Part shown: piece by piece, positions 14,516-17,440 of the stretch
Layout of the letters: each line of letters starts with the position of its first letter
Position numbering within the stretch: position 1 is the stretch's first letter
From: an uncultured Bacteroidales bacterium
Lineage (GTDB): Bacteria; Bacteroidota; Bacteroidia; Bacteroidales; Paludibacteraceae
DNA: 17,440 nt
NCBI GenBank assembly: GCA_934716995.1
Contig: CAKUYO010000042.1
Location: 1 to 17,440, forward strand
Reading direction: 5' to 3'
The notes under the pieces: model-generated
What the model saw: the letters and a program-made list of their open reading frames with translations, nothing else
What the model was told of the DNA's origin: nothing
The model's database searches: none
Position numbers and translations under genes: made by a program

Positions 14516-15934
14516 ATGTATGCTGATATTAAATGGTATGAATACCTGTCCGTAGAGCGCGAACGTCAATCTTTCTTTACTTTTAATCAACATTCGTGTC
14601 CGAATGTAGCGTATGATATTGTTCCTGACTACCGCAATGATTTCGAGAGCGATTTCGGGCGTGTCGTATTCAGCAATGCTGCACGGCGTATGCACGACAA
14701 AACCCAGGTCTTTCCTCTCACCAACGGCGATTCTGTTCATACACGCCTTACCCATTCTATGGAGGTGATGAGCGTCGCCGCCTCGCTGGCGATAGGTATC
14801 TGCCGTACGCCGCAATTCAGAAACACATACTGCAACGACGACCGCGATTGGGAACGCGAAATATCCGCCATTCTCAAAACGGCAGCATTTGTACACGACA
14901 TCGGCAATCCGCCTTTCGGACATTGCGGGGAAAACATCATACAAGACTATTTCCTGCATCAAGGGCTGCATCTGTTGGACGAATTGTCGGAGCAGCAGCG
15001 TCTTGATTTTACACAATTCGACGGTAATGCACAAGGGTTTCGTATCCTGACGAAGATGCCGTATCTCAATGATTTATACGGACTCAACCTGACCTACTCC
15101 ACCCTCGGTGCGTACCTGAAATACCCCAATACCGGTGCAAAAAACAAAAGCGGGAACGTAGCATTGCACAAACACGGGGTTTTCACCTCGGAGCAAACAA
15201 TTTTGGAACACACCGCCTCCCATTGTCATCTCTACCGCGAAGACGGCAGCATCAAACGCCACCCGCTGGCTTTTCTGGTGGAAGCCGCAGACACTATCTG
15301 CTATCGAGTGATGGATCTCGAAGACGGCATCTCGAAGCACTTGATTGGCATTGAGCAGACGTTCAACTATCTGGCAAACAGTCTGCAATGCAATGTAGCG
15401 GACATTGTAAAACTGCTGCACTTGGAAAAATCGTACAACAATGGTCATTATACACACGATAAGATGGTGGTGGATCTGCGTGTGGCACTGATGAACTACC
15501 TGACACACATCGCAAGACAAACTTTCATAGACCACCTGCAGGAGATTGACATGGGCACCTTTGGCAAAGAACTCTTGGAAGGCAACCCGCTATGCGATGC
15601 GTTGGGTGTTTTTGAATGGGAGTACATCTTCCGTACACAGGAGATTGCACGCGCCGAAATGACGGGAACGGCTGTCCTGTCCTGTATATTGGACAAGACC
15701 CTGAACTTGCTGATCGAAAAACAGGATTGGCGTGTAGAGAAACTGATTTCCACCTCTATGCAATATCTGGTAGTGGCAGAATACAAGGCACAACACCCCG
15801 GGATACCTGCAGACAGAACCATCGACATTCTGCACCTCGACCGCTATCACCAATTGCGCTTAGTGGTAGATTGGATAGCAGGTATGACCGACAAATATGC
15901 CCTGGATACATATCATTTCCTCTACGGAATGTAG
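14516..15934 (+). CDS. dgt: dGTP triphosphohydrolase-like HD-domain protein
   Basis: Predicted to hydrolyse dGTP (or other dNTPs) to the nucleoside and triphosphate, helping set dNTP pools. The 472-residue protein has RLTHSMEV with H80, FVHDIGNPPFGHCGE with the metal-binding H127-D128 and H136, FDGNAQGFRILTK (168-180) typical of the dGTPase group, and VEAADTICYRVMDLEDG with D259 completing the HD site. The ATG at 14516 was chosen because it is 27 bases after the -7 box. The open frame starts upstream at a TTG (14459) that lies in the promoter itself. It stands alone on the plus strand and ends 45 bases before a bidirectional terminator. Confidence 0.92.
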   Translation: MYADIKWYEYLSVERERQSFFTFNQHSCPNVAYDIVPDYRNDFESDFGRVVFSNAARRMHDKTQVFPLTNGDSVHTRLTHSMEVMSVAASLAIGICRTPQFRNTYCNDDRDWEREISAILKTAAFVHDIGNPPFGHCGENIIQDYFLHQGLHLLDELSEQQRLDFTQFDGNAQGFRILTKMPYLNDLYGLNLTYSTLGAYLKYPNTGAKNKSGNVALHKHGVFTSEQTILEHTASHCHLYREDGSIKRHPLAFLVEAADTICYRVMDLEDGISKHLIGIEQTFNYLANSLQCNVADIVKLLHLEKSYNNGHYTHDKMVVDLRVALMNYLTHIARQTFIDHLQEIDMGTFGKELLEGNPLCDALGVFEWEYIFRTQEIARAEMTGTAVLSCILDKTLNLLIEKQDWRVEKLISTSMQYLVVAEYKAQHPGIPADRTIDILHLDRYHQLRLVVDWIAGMTDKYALDTYHFLYGM

Positions 15935-15979
15935 CAACCGGTCTGTACAAAACAGATCAACCGATTTCTTCCATACAAG

Positions 15980-16014
15980 AAAACACCTGTCGTCTTTATT
16001 CCGACAGGTGTTTT
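15980..16014. terminator. Bidirectional terminator between dgt and the YhhQ-type gene
   Basis: A perfect 13-bp stem (AAAACACCTGTCG, 15980-15992, with 16002-16014) encloses a 9-base loop and is followed by a T-tract on both strands. With a 2-base bulge the pairing can extend to ATACAA/TTGTAT outside. It serves two convergent genes. The TAA stop of the minus-strand transporter gene (15996-15998) lies inside the loop, and its last residues (IQKHLSE) are encoded by the stem. Confidence 0.93.
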
Positions 16015-16631
16015 TGTATCCAAGCCACAGTAGCGTATGCCAGCGGCGTAGAGCAACAGATTTCCATAAGCACCTTGGCAAGCACCTGAAAAACAATCAT
16101 AGTCATCACTTGTGTAAAGGAGACAACACCGGCAAAAGCCATACACACAAAGATAGTGGTATCCAGCACATATCCCGCTATCGAACTGCTGATGGTGCGC
16201 GTCCACATCGGTCCCCCGACACGCTCTTTCAGCCTGCTCATTACCCACGCATTGGTGGTCTCGCCCACCAGAAAAGCACACACCGACGCCCCCATTATAC
16301 GCGGCACAAAACCAAAAATCCGGCAGTATGCCTCCTGCATATCCGCCGTCCCGGCAGGAACGGGTACCAATGTACCGATCCATGCAAAGAGCGTAAAAAG
16401 CATTTGGCAGCAGAAGGTAAGCAATATCAGCCTCCTGGCGGTACGGAACCCCCATACTTCTGTAACCACTTCGCCCAACATATACGTGATCGGGAATATG
16501 ATTGTCCCCGCATCAAAGATACTCAAATCGCCTATACGGATGATTTGCGTAGCCATCACATTGGCGGTCAGGTAGCCCGTAACCATCACGGCGGCAATGA
16601 CGACCAATATATTGCTTTTGCTATATTTCAT
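15996..16631 (-). CDS. Queuosine precursor transporter, YhhQ family
   Basis: A 211-residue inner-membrane protein with about six hydrophobic helices. Recognisable are TANVMATQIIRIGDLSIFDAG, IIFPITYMLGEVVTEVWGFR and CAFLVGETTNAWVMSRLK, all typical of the YhhQ/DUF165 family, which takes up queuosine precursors (preQ0/preQ1) for tRNA modification. Its ATG overlaps the stop of the MBL hydrolase gene by four bases (ATGA), which implies translational coupling. The C-terminus is encoded by the terminator stem, with the stop codon in the loop. I see no preQ1 riboswitch in the region upstream of the MBL gene. Confidence 0.93.
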   Translation of the reverse strand: MKYSKSNILVVIAAVMVTGYLTANVMATQIIRIGDLSIFDAGTIIFPITYMLGEVVTEVWGFRTARRLILLTFCCQMLFTLFAWIGTLVPVPAGTADMQEAYCRIFGFVPRIMGASVCAFLVGETTNAWVMSRLKERVGGPMWTRTISSSIAGYVLDTTIFVCMAFAGVVSFTQVMTMIVFQVLAKVLMEICCSTPLAYATVAWIQKHLSE

Positions 16632-17176
16632 AAATAGGGATTATACTGTTTCTCCCGCCCGATAGTAGTGGAATAGCCGTGCCCGGGATAGACAATGGTA
16701 TCATCGGGCAGTTGCTTGAGTTTGTTGAGCGAGCGGAGCAATACGGGCATATTTCCCCCCTCAAGGTCAGTACGTCCGACAGAGTCTTTGAACAGGGTAT
16801 CACCCGTAAAGACACAACCTTGTGCCCGCCAATAGTAGCACACACAATCCTCTTTGTGCCCCGGAGTATGCAGCACCTCTATCCCCTCGAAATCCGGTAT
16901 CTGCAATGCGCCTTCCGGCGGATAGACAACCGGTTCTATGCTATATGTACGACGCACAAAATCCACCCCGCATATATGGTCGGGGTGTGTATGCGTGATC
17001 AGCAGTGCAACGGGAGTGAGACCTTCTTTGGAGAGAAAATCCGCCAGACGTTTCTCTTCCGCCTCACCGTACATACCCGCATCAACCAGCAGAGCCTTAT
17101 GGTTCTGCTTCCGCTTGTCCCATACCACGTAGGTACATTCGCGATAGGGATTGAAATAGAAAGGTTTGATTGTCAT
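16628..17176 (-). CDS. MBL-fold hydrolase, glyoxalase II/YcbL like
   Basis: A 182-residue cytoplasmic metallo-beta-lactamase-fold enzyme. All metal ligands are present: THTHPDH (61-67; H62, H64, D66, H67), H107 in HTPGH, D126 in FTGDTLF, and H166 in YPGHG. GRTDLEGGN (135-143) is typical of the short glyoxalase II-like (YcbL) group, which lacks the C-terminal glutathione-binding domain. The substrate is probably a thioester but cannot be fixed. The gene follows rsmG after a 137-base repeat-rich gap and overlaps the YhhQ-type gene by four bases. Confidence 0.92.
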   Translation of the reverse strand: MTIKPFYFNPYRECTYVVWDKRKQNHKALLVDAGMYGEAEEKRLADFLSKEGLTPVALLITHTHPDHICGVDFVRRTYSIEPVVYPPEGALQIPDFEGIEVLHTPGHKEDCVCYYWRAQGCVFTGDTLFKDSVGRTDLEGGNMPVLLRSLNKLKQLPDDTIVYPGHGYSTTIGREKQYNPYL

Positions 17177-17190
17177 TGGTTGATAAGACT

Positions 17191-17261
17191 GCCCTTCGGG
17201 CTGTTAGAGGTTAGACCGCTTGCGCTGTTAGAAGTTAGAAGTTAGAGGTTAGAAATTAGAT
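17191..17261. repeat. Heptad repeat array interrupted by two mini-hairpins
   Basis: GTTAGAG and GTTAGAC (17203-17216) and then GTTAGAA, GTTAGAA, GTTAGAG, GTTAGAA and ATTAGAT (17227-17261) have a 7-bp period. Short hairpins precede each block: GCCC-TTC-GGGC (17191-17201) and CGC-TT-GCG (17218-17225). The region lies in the 5' leader of the MBL gene. No promoter consensus is visible here, so the gene is probably read from rsmG. Confidence 0.8.
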
Positions 17262-17280
17262 AATAAATGAATTATGTGGG

Positions 17281-17315
17281 AATTCATAATTCATAATTCC
17301 TAATTCATAATTCCT
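17281..17315. repeat. 7-bp tandem repeat, five units
   Basis: AATTCAT, AATTCAT, AATTCCT, AATTCAT and AATTCCT run head to tail without a gap. The last unit overlaps two bases of the rsmG stop codon (17314-17316), so on the transcript the array starts at the stop codon. Confidence 0.85.
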
Positions 17316-17440
17316 ACATCGGCAGGTATATGACCTGTTTGGTTTCAAACCAATCGCCTGCAAAGAGACGGCTAACGGGTGTTACCTCTACCCGCTTTTG
17401 GAACGGACGCAGTTCGTCTGCCAAATTGCCGCCTTTGAGA
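17314..17440 (-). CDS. rsmG: 16S rRNA m7G527 methyltransferase RsmG, C-terminal end
   Basis: Only the last 41 codons are in the window; the gene runs off the right edge. The visible part begins LKGGNLADELRPF, contains SRLFAGDWFETKQV and ends IYLPM. From memory this matches the C-terminus of Bacteroidales RsmG (LKGGEL..E..PF...FF.TKKVVYL), which methylates G527 of 16S rRNA with S-adenosylmethionine. In Bacteroides an MBL-fold hydrolase gene often follows rsmG, as here, which supports the call. The catalytic domain is not visible. Confidence 0.78.
   Translation of the reverse strand, partial: LKGGNLADELRPFQKRVEVTPVSRLFAGDWFETKQVIYLPM

Noticed and set aside
15897..16637. 246-codon plus-strand frame opposite the YhhQ-type gene
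   Set aside because: It starts inside dgt, runs through the terminator and has shadow-like His/Arg-rich composition.
17177..17313. Possible preQ1 riboswitch ahead of the MBL-YhhQ gene pair
   Set aside because: The leader is made of heptad repeats and two mini-hairpins; no preQ1 aptamer-like pseudoknot or conserved loop was seen.

Overview
The window comes from a Bacteroidales (Bacteroidota) chromosome. Three things point there: the gene order DUF6089-uppS-bamA-skp-skp, promoters of the Bacteroidota type (TTTG or CTTG, 20 bases, TAnnTTTG), and the lack of strong Shine-Dalgarno sequences. Genus and species cannot be named. Almost everything is core housekeeping on the minus strand. I see no phage, transposase, CRISPR array, tRNA or rRNA.

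Layout, left to right. (1) 88-3694: a minus-strand operon of three genes. A YidE/AspT-type transporter with two TrkA-C domains, a fosmidomycin-resistance-like MFS transporter and an Sfp-type phosphopantetheinyl transferase run from a good promoter at 3663-3694 to a strong hairpin terminator at 88-130. (2) 3693-14198: a probable long minus-strand envelope operon. Its order is DUF6089 protein, UppS, BamA, two AT-rich unrecognised secreted proteins, two Skp/OmpH chaperones, a 46-residue small protein, an MFS transporter, MurF and a membrane-anchored coiled-coil protein. It makes the undecaprenyl carrier, the outer-membrane protein insertase with its periplasmic chaperones, and the peptidoglycan precursor ligase. 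(3) 14129-14515: a divergent intergenic region with promoters for both sides and several short tandem repeats. (4) 14516-15934: a plus-strand dGTPase-like HD hydrolase. (5) 15980-17440: a convergent minus-strand group, rsmG (3' end only), an MBL-fold hydrolase and a YhhQ-type queuosine precursor transporter.

No undescribed enzyme system or defence island is visible. The unusual content lies in the small-scale architecture. Tandem repeats, mostly of 7-bp period but with different sequences, sit right after the stop codons of many minus-strand genes. Two long perfect palindromes lie inside the coding sequences of murF and the Fsr-like gene. A potentially folded element of about 135 bp fills the gap between the two skp genes. 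Two terminators carry the stop codon of a gene in their loop, so their stem encodes the protein's C-terminus. The two AT-rich genes between bamA and skp are the best candidates for new protein families.
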